NCBI GenBank assembly: GCA_958450325.1 | Contig: OY288242.1 | Coordinates: forward strand, 66,700,062-66,764,061 | Length of the DNA stretch: 64,000 nucleotides | Direction: 5' to 3' | Source: Agrostemma githago | Lineage: Eukaryota; Streptophyta; Magnoliopsida; Caryophyllales; Caryophyllaceae | Shown: positions 12,024-24,619 of the stretch, one piece after another | How the letters are laid out: each line of letters opens with the position of its first letter | Position numbering within the stretch: the stretch's first letter is position 1 | Notes under the pieces: generated by a model | The model's database searches: none | What the model was told of the DNA's origin: nothing | Seen by the model: only the letters and a program-made list of their open reading frames with translations | Made by a program: the position numbers and the translations under genes

Positions 12024-14463
12024 TGTGGACATGACATAGGTCCACCCCGACGCGGCCACGCGCGGGTTTGGGGAGGCGAATGAATTTCCATATGAGATGG
12101 ATCGAATTGAATTTTAAATCGAAGTAGGAGTCGCCACCGAATTTTGTGGTTATTCGGAACCATTCGAACTCACTCTATGTCGTAGTGGGCCATATTTAAA
12201 ACATGGCCCATTTCCGATGTCAGAGCTTATCGGGTTCGTCCCTTTGCAGTTCGATACCGATGCCGGCTTGAGCGGTTTATCGTATATTGAATGACTCTCG
12301 TTGCCAATGGTTTCGGACATCCGGAAACCACGGTTCTGAGTAAGGGGTGAGGGTACGTGTTGGGAAGCTCATTGAGAACACCCAACCCCGCCCGCACTTA
12401 GCGGCCTTTACTAAGATATCGTTCGGTTTTGTGTACACGCGTTACTTCGACGATTGAATGATATGCAGAGATTATTTTCCTAAGACATGTGAGGAAAATA
12501 AATGAATGGGTTGCTAAGTCATTTAATGCATGTTAAACTAATAACGTCAATGTTTTTTTAGCATGTGAATTCGTTTTAGTCTAATAAAACGGGGAAATAA
12601 ATAAATTGCTACAAACACGAGAAAACGAGTTAGTAACGATTGAATAATAATATAGCAAATAAACATACGAGATCGAGAAAATAAATATTAACCGAAATCT
12701 GGAAAATATTGTTAAAATGCTGTTTTGTATAAAAAAACGAAGCTCGAAAAATAATAGAAAAGAACGAGAAAGGCGCGCGAAGGCAGCCGGCCGCGCGACT
12801 CGCCCGGGACGCCGGCGGGTCGTGTGGCGGCCTGTTTTCGGAAGCGGGTTTTTGGAAATTTTCGATTAAATCGCGTACGAATATTGCATAATTCGTACTC
12901 GACTTAATATTCTCGATATTCGTTATATTCGATAGTTGACTACGAAATCAATATCAAATATTTGAAATAGTTTTAGAAAAGATATAACTTTTAGAAATCG
13001 TAACGTAGAATAAATAATAATAAACGAACGAGAAGTTAAAAAAAAAAAAAAAAAAAAGGTCTCGGGTTTCAGGCCCGTGCGCGATTCGTCTGGGCATGGC
13101 GCGACTCGCGTGCGGGTCTGCCCGTTTTTATTATTTTTGTCGAAAATCGTTAAATTTTATAAATCGCGTACTAATATAGATTAATTTATACCCGATTTAT
13201 ATTTTCGATATTCGTCGTATTCGATATTCGAATATGAAATCGATATCGAATAGTCGGAAGGATTTTAGAAAAGGTTTTTAAAAAAAAATTGCTTCGAACG
13301 AAAAGTTTAAAAAAGATTTTGAACAAAAAAAGATGTAACGATTTTTACAATCGTTGAAATCTTAATATAATTCTTTTCGATACAATATTCGATTATAGAA
13401 AATCGATATCATATTTTTAAGAATGTTTGATATAGGAAAATAGTTTTTTTTAATAATATTGATATTAGAAAAAGAAAAAGACCGACGAAAGACCCGTAAT
13501 AAGAAAAACGAGAAGAAGAGAAGAGAAGAAGGAGAAGCGGGTTTGATTTACACCCTCAACCTACATGCTTTGTTTTCTCGGGATAAGGCTCGTCGGAAAG
13601 TGGCTTAGACTTGGGAGCGTCGAGATGATGAGGATGAGTTTAGAGTGTCGGTTCGGACGGGTGGTTGGACGTCGGGTTTGGCCGGACGGTGGGGGGTTTC
13701 GTCGGTGTTTCGAGGTTTCTTCGAGAAGGTGTCGGGATTTTCTAGATATCGAGGATGTAGGATGTGTAAACCGTGAGATGAGTCTGTTTTTTGGTGTTAA
13801 TCGTGTGTAAAAACCATGTTCAAATCGTTGTGTTTTGTGTTGGACGAGAGGTCCTATTTATAGGAATCGAGGTAGCCTTGCTTGTGTGACAAGAAATACC
13901 GGTTTGGATAGGAAACACGAGAGTTCGGGAGGAAATCAAAGTCTCGTTTCTTGGTGAAGAAGTCATGAATCTCGGCTGGTGGAGGAGTATTTCGGCTGAC
14001 TTGGGACGCCTAAACCGAGTGTTTGAGCTCGGTTTGTATCTGTTTCGGTTTCTGGATAGAATTCCTACTTGAGATCGAATTCTACCTTTAACAGAATTGT
14101 TTAATGTTTATTGAAGCTGATATTTTGTAGGAATTTGAGTATGAATCAGCCGTGTGAAGTGTCACGGCTGACTCACGTGTCTCGGGAAAATCTTTGACCG
14201 GGTTTTGACTCGGTCGCTAAAAGACGGTTTTACCCCTGGTGTCGGAATCGACCCAAATTAGTCTTATTTGACTCGAAACGACCCACTGGGTCTGGATTTG
14301 AGGTTGGTTTTGTAAGATTTGTACTCCTTAATAAGTCTAAACCAAATGTCCATGATTACAAGCCCATATCCGAGTCCATTAAAGCACGTTTACGTCCAAT
14401 CATCATCGGGTGTTTGGCGGGAACTACTATAGACACCTGGCGGTCAAAATGTGGGTGTCTACA
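12024..14463 (-). repeat. 3' LTR of inner Tat element
   Basis: On the plus strand it runs TGTGGACATGACATAGG…GTGGGTGTCTACA, the reverse complement of a TGTAGACACC…TGTCCACA LTR. A purine-rich tract (minus-strand AGAGTGGGGGCTC) adjoins at 14464-14476, marking the element's 3' side. The minus-strand TATA box is at 13855-13862. Confidence 0.92.
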
Positions 14464-15188
14464 GAGCCCCCACTCTGACTGAGGCTTAGACAAGGCAAAA
14501 GTCAGAGTAGCTACCAGGTCAATCAAGGATTAAAACCTGGCAGACTTCCGATCGGGTCGCTTAGGGTCCATTAGACCTGCGTGAAGGGCTCGCCAGCCAT
14601 AGGATAGAAATCATACCTGGGTTGATGCTGAAAATGTCGCGGGAGCTGTCTTGGAAGCTATGGGTATACCTGTTTATAGGTACATCTTGAATTGCGCGGG
14701 AGCTTGCCTTGGAAGCTTTGGACACATCTGTTTACAGATATATCCTGATTCTTCAGTAGAAAATGTCGCCTGAACTTTCCACTGGGGAACTTTTCTTGGA
14801 ATTTCTCGGGAGTGTTGGGTGTACCTGTATGCTAACATAATTTTCATGTAACATTTAGGTGAAACACCGACTCATGCTGGGGAAGAAAAGGTGATTTTTT
14901 CCGAAAATTTTTGAAGAGAAAAATGCTGAATTTTTTTGGAAAGCTTGGAAATAGGGATGCTTGGGATGACTTTGATTCCTAATCGGATTTTGACACGGAT
15001 TTTGGACGCCTCGAGGAAGTAGGGGAAGTGATATAAAGCCTATTCCTGTGATGACTAGGAAAAGAGATATTCTCTATTATAAATAGAGGGCTTTGGCTTC
15101 TTATTTTTCATATTCTAACCCAAATCTTTTCTTTCATCTTAGAATCCCTTTAGACCTTTTAGGATAAATAAAAGAAACTATTCTTGCA
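14464..15188 (+). promoter_or_regulatory. Spacer with two 58-60 bp repeats, upstream of opposite-strand ORF
   Basis: Two tandem units (about 14637-14694 and 14695-14750) share GCGGGAGCTTGCCTTGGAAGC and end in a CTGTTTAYAGRTA inverted motif. The outer copy has nearly four 64-bp units at the matching place (30713-30955). The segment lies between the LTR and the ORF start at 15189 and contains that ORF's TATA box, so it is a plausible promoter region. Confidence 0.55.
15079..15086 (+). promoter_or_regulatory. TATA box of the inner opposite-strand ORF
   Basis: TATAAATA in CTCTATTATAAATAGAGGG, about 100 nt upstream of ATG 15189. The matching site in the outer copy has become TTCTCAAATAGAGGG, so the box exists in only one of the two copies. 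Confidence 0.6.
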
Positions 15189-16877
15189 ATGGGTATTGAT
15201 CATTTGACTGCGATGCTTCAGGCGTGGGCCCAGGACTTTCGAGACGAGGATAAAGTTCAGCTAACTCAAATGGGAATTGTGGCTTTATTCCCACTTCAGC
15301 GACTTAGGGTAGATTCGCATTTCCTTGATGCTTGCTTATCCTTTTGGGATACTACCTACCATGTTTTTGCATTTTCTCGAGGAGAAATGTGTCCCCTTCC
15401 TGAAGAAATTGCAGCTATAGGCGGTTGGTGCCCTAATGCTCGTCCTGCTATTCCCCCATTTTATCCTGACCCAAGGAGGAGGCTAAGGGATTTTCTAGGC
15501 CTGTCGCATGCTGAGACAGCCCGTATGGTAAAGGGAGATTCAGTTTCCCTATTTGACCTGGCTGACAAATTCATGCACCCAGTTGGTGCAAGAATCACTT
15601 CTACCCATAGGCGTAGAGCTTTTGCCTTTTGTATGCTACATCGGTATGCCTTTGAAGGTCGGACGGATGCTGACTCGTGCTTGGGTGAGATCAGGCTAAT
15701 TAGCATAGTTGACCAAATGGAGACAGGTCACAGCCCGGCTTGGCTGATAACTGGGGAGATTATTATGGGTCTTGATGCTAGGAGACTTGACCCGGATCGA
15801 CCATTGACATGAGGCATCCGTCTTTTGCAGGTATTTAACCGTTTTTTGAAAAATTGCCCGATTTTCCGAATTCTCTCCCGAAATTTTGAATTTTCCGAGA
15901 TTTCCGAAATTTCCAATTTTCGAAAATTTTAATTTTTTTCGAATTTTTTCGAATTTTCTTTTTTTTTGAATTTTCGATTTTTATTTTATTTTTCGAAAGT
16001 TTTTTACTTTTCGAAAATTTTGCAGATCTGGTTATCCGAGTGTCTGTCAATCATAGAGCCCCCGGTGAACATATCCAGATATCGTAGCTGCCAGATTGAT
16101 TCAAGGTCCCGACGAATAAGGTCAAGTCATCATATAAATCGAAAATATTGGGATGAAGAGCTAACATTCCATGGTGGGCCTTTGATTAGATGGAACGTCA
16201 TCTGGTGGTTCCTTTCAAGGCTGACAGGGTTAGCTAGGAGGGACAAGGCTCGTTATCAGGTGATCTTGTCTTTGGACTGGACTGTCCATATCTATCCGGA
16301 CCGTATTCTAAGACAGTTCGGTTCGTTTCAGGAGATCCCTGAGACTGAGGCAATTATTAGCGTTTCGATCCAATTGACGGACGCTATGTGTGACACGTGG
16401 CTACTGCGCTGGTTTACCCGTGTCATGTGGACTATACCTCGCCCTTGTCAAACCACTTGGGTTTCTGAATCATATCGAAGATGGACCTCTGAAGAATCAG
16501 AAGAGACCCGTAAGACCTTGAAGATTGAAGAGGCACTTGACTTGGTCCGTCAAGAATCGGTAAAAGATAATAGACGGTTCTTCGATAAAGAGGAGACTCC
16601 AACTACCTTTGCTGAGCCGGGGTCGGGTTCTAAGTCAAAAACTAAGACTAAGGCTAATGAGACCGGTGCTAGTGACTTGGAGAGAAGACTTGGACCGAGA
16701 CTAGCGGTCCGAGACAGGCTAGGCCCGCGTGATAACGAGGTGACCGGGGAATCAAGTTTGAAGAAACGAGCCCGGGTTAAGGAGGTTCCGTTAGTGATTA
16801 GGGAGCGTTCACCTCCACCTCGACGCCGATGGACCGAAAAGGAGGCTAAAGGCAAAGGAAAGGGAAAAATGCCCTAG
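15189..16877 (+). pseudogene. Opposite-strand spliced ORF, plant-mobile-domain-like (inner Tat)
   Basis: Exon 1 is 15189-15830 (214 codons), starting MGIDHLTAMLQAWAQDF. A T-rich intron with GTATTT…TTTTGCAG ends is at 15831-16025, and exon 2 is 16026-16877. Exon 1 has FWDTTYHVFAFSRGEMCPLPEEI, resembling the plant mobile domain or related DUF7745-type domain (hydrophobic-F…GEM.P..EE). Exon 2 has HHINRKYWDEEL and a Trp-rich stretch, ending in a basic tail (KKRARVKEV, PPPRRRW, KGKGKGK) that suggests nuclear targeting. One TGA at 15810-15812 interrupts it six codons before the splice site. It is convergent with integrase. Antisense ORFs at this place are known in Tat relatives; function is unknown. 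Confidence 0.75.
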
Positions 16878-16968
16878 TTTTTTATTATTTAAGTATTAGT
16901 ATTATTTATTGTGTGCTGGATTTTTTTTTGTAATTTCTCCGAATTTGTCGGATTTTTTTTTTGGACTA

Positions 16969-16974
16969 AATAAA
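16969..16974 (+). terminator. Possible poly(A) signal for opposite-strand ORF
   Basis: AATAAA about 90 nt after the stop at 16877, in T-rich sequence and before the convergent integrase stop at 17244. The outer copy also has AATAAA on its equivalent strand near 28380-28395. Confidence 0.4.
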
Positions 16975-17243
16975 GAAAGGTTTATTAAAGAACCGTTCCT
17001 GTTTTTTCGATTGCAGTGGTTGTGCCCTTTTGAGGGGTTGCCTACGTATCCATAATAAATGGAATCAAATGAAACGTAGTTCAGACTGGCCTAATTTGCA
17101 ATTTCGAAATACATCAAGACTATTGGTTCAAGATGCTTGTAACAGTAGAATAAGTAATTCTAGCTTTTGACTTGTCTTTAAAAGTTTTGAAAAGAGATGT
17201 TTTTTTTTAATAAACTTTTGCAAATGACACTGAAAAAGGTGGG

Positions 17244-18431
17244 TTAAGGGTAATAGCGCTTCAGCTGGTCCAGGTTAGTTGGGTTGACAAACTCATTCCC
17301 GTCCAGATCCGTTAGCATTACTGCTCCACCTGATAGAATCTTCTTTACCAGATACGGCCTAGCCCAGTTAGGTTTGAATTTTCCCCTTGGGTCCACTGGT
17401 AATAAAGCTCGAACAGATTTGAGGAGCAAATCTCCTTCTTTGATGTTTCTGGGCCTTACCCTTTTGTTGAAAGCCCGCTGGATTCTCTTCTGATAGATTT
17501 GTATATTATTGAGGGCACGAGATCGTCGTTCGTTTAAAAGGACTAGCGAGTCATATCGTGCTAGAACCCAATCAGCTTCGGGTACTTGACTTTCTAGTAG
17601 GATTCTGAGCGATGGTACTTCTAACTCAACAGGTTGGACTGCTTCCATGCCGTATGTAAGGTAATACGGTGTTGCCCCGGTCGCAGTACGAATCGAGGTC
17701 CGATATCCCCAAAGTGCGAATGGTATTTTGTCGGGCCAGTCTCGGTAATTATCAGCCATCTTTTTGAGTATGGTGACAATCGTTTTATTAGCCGCTTCTA
17801 CCGCTCCATTGGTTTGGGGTCGGTAGGGTGAAGATGTATGCCTTTGAATTTTGTACTTGGTCAGCAAGGCTGCTGTTTCGGCTTGAAAATGGGTCCCGTG
17901 GTCACTGATGAACTCGTGAGGGATCCCATACCGGCATATTATCTTATTTTGAATGAACTTGGCAACAGGACTGGCGTTGAGAATACGATAGGACTCAGCT
18001 TCGACCCATTTGGTGAAGTAATCGATAGCCACCAAAATGAAACAGTGTCCTCCGGTTCCCGAGGGGTTTATCTTCCCAATTATATCGATTCCCCATGTTG
18101 AAAATGGCCATGGTGATGTCATGGTGTACAGCAGGGATGGTGGCATATGTTGTACATTGGCAAAAATTTGACAACTATGGCAATGTCTAACATATAGCTG
18201 ACAGTCGGTTTCCATGATATTCCAGTAATATCCGAGCCTCATGATTTTCCGGACTAACATCTGGGCATTCATGTGTGGGCCGCATTCGCCATCATGTACT
18301 TCAGCCATAACTTTTTCAGCGTTGGTTTTATCAACACATCGAAGGAGAGCCCCCTGTGCTGTCTTTTTGTAGAGTTGCCCATCGTCGGTGCGGATGAACT
18401 GGGTTGCCAGTCTTCGCAGGGCCTTTTTGGC
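17244..18431 (-). pseudogene. int: Integrase and C-terminus (inner Tat), largely open
   Basis: The minus strand reads an HHCC zinc module (H.GECGPHMN…RHCHSCQ), then the DDE core: GIDIIGKINPSG with the first Asp, FISDHGTHF with the second, and SPYRPQTNGAVEAANKT with Glu. The C-terminal part (YQKRIQRAFNKRVRPR…GDLLLKS) is the gypsy-type GPY/F-like region. From 18308 to the stop at 17244 it is an uninterrupted 354 codons. The larger pol frame carries a TGA at 18430-18432 where the outer copy has CGA. Integrase inserts the cDNA into host DNA. Confidence 0.9.
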
Positions 18432-19560
18432 TCAATTGTCAGTCCCGGGTGGATATTCCCCGGTTGCTAGGTATGTCAACACAGCTTGATACCATGGCTC
18501 GGGATCAGGTATCTCGATTTCTTCGATGTCATGGATATATGCTGGCTCGGATCGTCTTTCGACACAGATTGGCATACTGGTCATATGATTGGGAATGTTT
18601 AGCAAAGATTCCAGTTTTGAGAGTGCATCTGCGAATTGATTTTCTTCCCGAGGTAGGTATATATATTCTACCTTCTGGAACTGTTTCTCGAGATCCCTTA
18701 CTCGTGCCTGGTAGGCCACGAGATTAGCATTTCGAGTTTTCCTTTTTTGGAGTGCTTGATTAATGACCAGAGATGAATCACCATGTACTCGGAGGTTTGT
18801 GACCCCTAAGTCAGCGGTGGCTTGTAGCCCGTGGATACATGCTTCATACTCAGCGGCGTTGTTGGTGACGTCGAAGTCTAATTTGATGGATATGGGAGTA
18901 TGTTCCCCTCTTGGCGAGATTAGGAGAATCCCGACTCCAAATCCTCAGAAATTGGATGCCCTGTCAAAGTACAAGTCCCACGCTTCGGTGTCAGTGTGGA
19001 AAATGTCTTCATCTGGGAAGGACCAAGTGTCGGTGTGTCCTTCTTCGGTATTGGACTGTCAGCGAGAAATTTGGCTACTATTCGTCCTTTGATGGCTTTC
19101 AATGGTACGAACTTCAGATCAAATTCTGCCAACATTAGGGTCCATCTCGATATCCTGCCATTGAGAATGGGCTTTTCGAAAAGGTACTTAATGGGATCCA
19201 TTCTGGATAATACCTGTACCTCGTAACTGAGCATGTAATGTCGGAGCTTTTTAGTGACCCAGACCAGAGCTAAACACGTCTTTTCGAGCATAGTGTATTT
19301 ACACTCGTACTCTAAAAACTTCTTGCTGATGTAGTATATGGCTCGTTCTTCGGAATTGATCGTTTGAGCTAGCATAGCCCCCATGGTTGTCTCTGTCGTG
19401 GTTAGGTATAGCGACAAAGGCAAACCGAGTTGAGGTGGCATTAGGACCGGTGGTGACGCCAGAATTTCTTTGACTCTATCAAAGGCTGCTTGACATTTGT
19501 CGTCCCATAGTAACCGTTCCCCTATCTTCAGTTTTTTGAAGATCGGTTCACATAGCTTGG
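18432..19560 (-). pseudogene. RNase H region of inner Tat pol, frameshifted
   Basis: It contains the gypsy RNase H tail (YYISKKFLEYECKYTMLEK) and the second RNase H with its connector (YIYLPREENQFADALSKL). Compared with the outer copy, about 21-24 bp are missing near 19560. One base is missing near 19054 (ATACCGAAG versus ATAACCGAAG), which throws the second RNase H out of frame. A C-to-T change makes TGA inside its GASNF motif. Confidence 0.8.
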
Positions 19561-20697
19561 TCAGATAATGTATTGAACTTTTCCGAGAAACCCTCTTATC
19601 TCCTTTTTGGTCTTAGGGGGCTGCATCTCGGTGATGGCCTTGATTTTGGCTGGATCGACCTCGATACCTCGTTGGCTAACGATATGACCCAGTAATTTGC
19701 CAGATGTTACCCCGAAACTGCATTTCTGAGGGTTTAGCCTCATGTTGTATTTGCGTAATCGGGTGAAGAACTTTCTCAGGGCGGTGATGTGACCGTCCCT
19801 GTCTTTGGATTTGACGATCATGTCGTCCACGTAGACTTCCGCTTCTTTATGCATCATGTCATGTAATAAAGTTGTGGCGGTTCGTTGATAAGTGGCCCCG
19901 GCATTGATGAGACCAAATGGCATAACAGTATAGCAATAAGTACCCCAAGGTGTAATGAAGGTGGTCTTATCCATATCTTCTTCTGCCATTTTTATCTGGT
20001 TATATCCTGCATACCCGTCCATAAATGATAGAAGGGCATGATCAGCTGTGTTATCCACCAGTATATCGATGTGTGGTAACGGGAAATCGTCTTTCGGGCT
20101 CGCCTTGTTAAGATCCCGAAAGTCTACACAGACACGAACCTTACCATCCTTTTTAGGGACCGGTACAATGTTTGCAACCCAATCTGGATACTCGGAGACT
20201 CGTATGAACCCAACTTTGAATTGTTTGTCGACTTCCTCTTTGACCTTGAGGGACCATTCGGGCCTCATGCGTCGGAGTTTTTGTTTAACCGGGTTGAACC
20301 CTTCCTTGATCGGTATATGATGCTCGGCTATTTCGCGATCGATCCCCGGCATGTCCTTGTAGGACCATGCGAAGATGTCTTTGAATTCTTGAAGGAGAAC
20401 TATGAATTGTTGTTTCTCCTTGGGATCTAAGGATGATCCTATCTTAAACATCTGAGGTTCTAAGGTTGTTCCCACGTTGATGGATTCGGTTTCCTCGAAC
20501 ACCGAATTGCGGGATTCCCTTTGCTCTAGTTGCTCGATCAGATGCGGAGGCAAGGATACCTGTTCGTCGGGTTTCTTAATGTCATTGCACGTAAATTTTT
20601 TGAAATTGAGAAAGTTTTGAAAATGAGACAAGTCGTAAGCAAAACGGTTGTTATTATTGATCATAAATTGGAAAAAGAGCTCGAAAAGAGCTGCCAT
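19561..20697 (-). pseudogene. pol: Reverse transcriptase (inner Tat), core intact
   Basis: An open stretch of 378 codons with FAWSYKDMPGIDREIAEHH, VRVCVDFRDLNKASPKDDF, MPFGLINAGATYQ and catalytic YVDD at 19833-19822. It ends where a small deletion removes part of the segment after the thumb (VQYII then stop). A one-base loss near 20700 separates this frame from the upstream linker. The RT palm itself carries no lesion. Confidence 0.88.
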
Positions 20698-21455
20698 CTA
20701 TCGCTAGTCAGTGGCGGGATAGGTAGGGTGCCCGGGACAAACCCCGAGGCACCAGGAATGGCTAAAGGGAGAGGGGGAGTTACCGGACTGGCCCTAGCAC
20801 CGGACTCACTAGACTCAATCTTAGACTCTGACTCGGACTCCGACTCGGACTCAGACTCAGATTCTGGCATCTCTCCTTCTCCTGTGATCAGCTTGTAAGT
20901 CCTTCCCTGACTGTCAGTCCATTTGACAGTTTTCCTCCAAGCTCTGGTCCCGGACCCGACTTCTGAGATTAGCTTAGACGGATCAAAGGTGTGACTGCGG
21001 AGTATGAGGCTGACTAGCTCTTCCTTTGGTGTTGGGACCGCGAGTTCCTCTCCAAAAAGTAGCCCTAGCGCGGGCTCAGCATTCTTAGCATCTTCGGACT
21101 GGATGAGAGTGAAGATGTCGTCCGGTATGTAGTTGCAGTCCTGGGCCAAGTGGGTCCTAGGGCGTGTGGTTGTAGGCCGATATAGGTCTGTTTGGACAGT
21201 CTCGAATACTGGAGTGACAAAGATAGTCTTGCCGGCTCCGGTTTGACCCATGTTTTCCGGGGTTAGGGAGTAGCCTAGGCCTGTTTGAGTCCTCCCATTG
21301 TCCTGAACTTCGAGGATTTTTCCTGCAGGGAGATCGGGCCTTGATGTAACCCCAGGTAGAAAGCCCAGATTCTGCAACATCCGGTCAAGGTGGATCGTGA
21401 AGTAAGGACGGAAGAGATGATCTTCTTCGATGACCCCTACGAAATCGAACCCCAA
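20661..21455 (-). pseudogene. pol N-terminal linker (inner Tat)
   Basis: It lies in the -1 frame relative to gag-protease and overlaps its end by about 40 nt. It reads GFDFVGVIEEDHLFRPYF, a DRML…GLGYSLTP segment resembling the Tat pre-RT linker, and an acidic Ser/Glu repeat. There is no ATG near the frame opening, so expression would need frameshifting, readthrough or splicing from gag-protease. Confidence 0.7.
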
Positions 21456-23536
21456 AGATCGGTGCGGCCCGAGGTGTTGCAGTTAGCCACAGTCATAGGT
21501 GTGGCTTCTAGAGTGATGACGGTGTCATGCAAAGGTAGCTTGATTTTCCGATGCAAGGTGGAGGACACAGCCCTGGTCGCGTGGATCCAAGGTCTTCCCA
21601 AAAGAAGGTTAAAGGAGGAAGTCACGTCGATCACTTGAGATTCCAGCTCCTTCTCTATCGGGCCTGTTATGATAGTGAGTTTTGTGGCTCCGGCTACTGA
21701 CTTTGGGCTTCCGTCAAAAGCCTGTATGGTTTGAGCCGTAGGAATGTAGTCGGCCTCGGTAATGCCGAGGGCTTTGGCGGTCCTCAAGGGGAGGACGTTG
21801 ACTGCTGACCCATCGTCAATTAGGGTCATGGGTAGGTACTTTCCACGGCAGATGACCGTGATGTAGAGGGCCATGTTGTGGGCCGGCCCAAATGGTGGTA
21901 GATCAACATTAGAGAAGGTAATCAGTGGGCCATCCTCTATGGATCTTCCTTTTAGGAGGGGTAGAACCGTGGCTACCATTTCTGCTAGAGTAGTCATAGA
22001 GTCGATTTTGACTTGATCGAGGGCCTTAGTGAGTGCCTCTCGATGTTCCTGGGAGCTAACTAGGAGTTACCATATAGAGAGGTCCACTCAAGTCTTGTTT
22101 AGCTGTTTTACAAGAGCCTTTTCAGCAGTTGGCTCTTCTGGGGCGGGCTCGACCCTAAGTGGCTCGGCAATGATGAGGGCTTGACTAGTGGCTAAGACTT
22201 TGGACTTAACCTTCTGAATCTCCTCAGGCGTGATGGGGACAGCTTCCCCTTTGGTGAGATAGACGTCGTCTTCGTCGTCGCACCAGATCCCGTTTATTTG
22301 CGGGACAAATGGAGAAATGAGGTGTGAGCAATCCATTATTTCCCCGGAGAAGATGGCGTGAGTGGCCAACGGGTTATCCTTGTTGTTGGGTTTACCCCCG
22401 GGCAAAGGGATCTTCCCGCTCTCGATGAGATCTTGGATAAGGTGCTTTAGCTTGCAACATTTCTCGGTATCGTGCCCCTTACCACGATGGTAGTGACAGT
22501 AGGCCTGGAGGTTGTAGGCCTTGGAGCGTCGTTCGACGGGGAGATCAGGTGTTGGGCCTATCGGGGTGATCAGGCCTTTTGATGATAGCCTCTGCAGGGC
22601 ATTTTCATAGGTAGTGCCTATGTCGGTGAATACCCGGGGGGTGGTATTCTTCTGGGACGAGGTATCAAGTGCATTTACCTCGTCAAAAATGCTACGAGTG
22701 GCAGCAGTAGTTGTGGGCTTGCTTGTTGATGAGCTGGCCCCTTGGTATCCCTTGGTGGAGGCCTTAGTGAGGCTTTCCAACCTTAAATCATCCTCGATTC
22801 TCGTTCCCATTTCAGTTAGGTCCGCGAAGCTAGGTATGATGGCGTACCGGAGATGGACCCGGTAAGCTGGAAGGTGGTTCTTGACGAAGGCTTCAACCAG
22901 CACTTTTTCACTGGGCTTATCGACCAGTTTGACGCTTTCAGCCCTCCAGCGTTGGAGATATTTCGTGAATCCTTCCTTAGGTTCCTGGGCCATTACTTCC
23001 AGGGTGCGCATGGTGGTCTGGATTTCCGTGTTGTCGGCGTAGTTCTGAGCGAATTCCGTTGCCACGTCATCCCAAGTTTTGTATTTCTTGGAATCGAGCC
23101 GGTAGTACCAGGCTCTTGGGTGCTTCTCTAGAGAAGAAGCGAATAGGTGCTTGAACATGTTGGACTTGACCCCCTTAAGGGCCATGAACTCTTTGAAAGC
23201 CCGGATATGGTGAACCGGGTCTTCAGTACCCTCGAACATTGACAGACCCGTCAGATTGAGATTGGCGGGTAGTTCATCGGTCAATAGGGTGTAGGTCCGA
23301 GCATTCTCCGTGTGGATGGAGCTTTGGGTTGTCAGATGGACCTGTTCCTGCAGTTTGTGGACTGCGCTGGCCAATTCAGCTAAAGGCCCAGTAGTATCGA
23401 CACTGCCACTAGGAGTTCCCTATTCTATGGCGCTTACCCGGGTGAGGATGGAGATCTGGTCCCCTCTCATTGACGTGATCATGTTCTCTAGCTTGGTCAG
23501 TGAGGCCTTCAAATCATCGACGGCTTGTTGCGTCAT
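21437..23536 (-). pseudogene. gag-pro: gag-protease of inner Tat, three stops
   Basis: ATG at 23536 (MTQQAVDDL). The gag domain includes MFEGTEDPVHHIRAF and AWYYRLDSKKYKTW. The zinc knuckle YCHYHRGKGHDTEKC keeps its cysteines, unlike the outer copy. The protease reads LIDDGSAVNVLP and LLLGRPW. Stops are TAG 23422-23420, TGA 22090-22088 (CGA in outer) and TAA 22069-22067 (CAA in outer). It ends at TAG 21439-21437, matching the outer copy's end. Same roles as the outer gag-protease. Confidence 0.86.
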
Positions 23537-24598
23537 GGCTCGTGTGTGGGGTGGCCTGTCTGTAAGGGCACCGCGTAATCAGTAACTGACCCAGATCTAA
23601 GAATCAAAAGTACATCCCGAGCAAGGAAAAGACTAGACTAGAAAAAGACCGGAAACTGACTTCTAGACGGATGACCCGCGGACGGTGGGCCTTCCTTAGG
23701 ATTCGGCAAAGTGGGCCTAGTCCCGTTCGAAGGAAGGTCTACGTGAGAATTCCCCAGACTTTGGACTCTAGTGTGTAAACGGGCTTCCCTTTGTAGGAGT
23801 CTGTCCTACACAGGTGGGCCGTGCCTTGACAAATAAGGCGGACTTGGGATGGGGTAGAAACCCGTGATGTAAGATCGACGGAGTTTCGACGCTATAGATT
23901 CTAACTTATGACAAGACCCGACACTGCTAAATACGGGAAGTCCTAAGAAGAAGAGGGTTTTGAAAAGGGAATTTGGATTTGAAAACCGAGCAAGGTCGGA
24001 TTGGAAGACCCGATTTTTTTGAAAACCGAGAAAGAGGTTATCGGGCCGAGATTTTGGGCTTTTTTTTTTAAAAGGTTTGGATAGCATACCGGCTAAAAAT
24101 AGGCTATTTTGAGTCAAAATCATAAGTCCTAAATTTGGCAGCTTTCCGGGTTTTGAAAAGGAAGGGATTTGAAAAAGATGTAAGTTTTTTGAAAAAAATG
24201 ACGGTTTTTGAAAAAAAAAAAGACCAAAGAAAGATCAAGTAGCATGTAGTCATGGAAACAGTATAACGACGGCATGTATGCTCTTAGTCTAAGTTTCGGT
24301 CGGTCGAATAGGGTCTACACCAACAACGATCGCATTCTCGCAAATCAGGACGGACCTCCTAAGCCGAGTTGGTCTTAGAATCTGCCGTAAAACCCATGCG
24401 AGTTCCGCCATCGAAGTCTTTAGTGCACCCAAGTGGGAATGCACCGTGGTATAGTGGGACGTCGGTCACAAGTAACCGGCCCGGGATAGAACGGGGTTAT
24501 GCATGAACCATTGAACTAAAACGTGTACATTACTAATCGAACGATTTCTTTTCGAGTTTCACCCTGAGGATGCCGATGGTAAGTGACACATCAGTTAA
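23537..24598 (-). other. Leader between gag and LTR (inner Tat)
   Basis: About 1 kb without coding potential, aligning with the outer leader (5731-6778). Poly-T/A patches such as TTTTTGAAAA recur. Confidence 0.6.
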
Positions 24599-24616
24599 TC
24601 CCCAGCGGAGTTGCCA
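24599..24616 (-). other. Primer-binding site (inner Tat)
   Basis: The minus strand reads TGGCAACTCCGCTGGGGA, 3 nt from the LTR boundary at 24620. It differs from the outer site at two positions. Confidence 0.8.
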
Positions 24617-24619
24617 AAT

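Noticed and set aside
13565..13810. ORF of 81 codons, repeated at 26156-26401
   Set aside because: Lies within the LTR and is present in both LTRs as duplicated non-coding sequence; no conserved family features.
22614..23131. Plus-strand ORFs of 80-90 codons over inner gag
   Set aside because: Shadows of the minus-strand gag frame; the matching region of the outer copy shows the same shadow.
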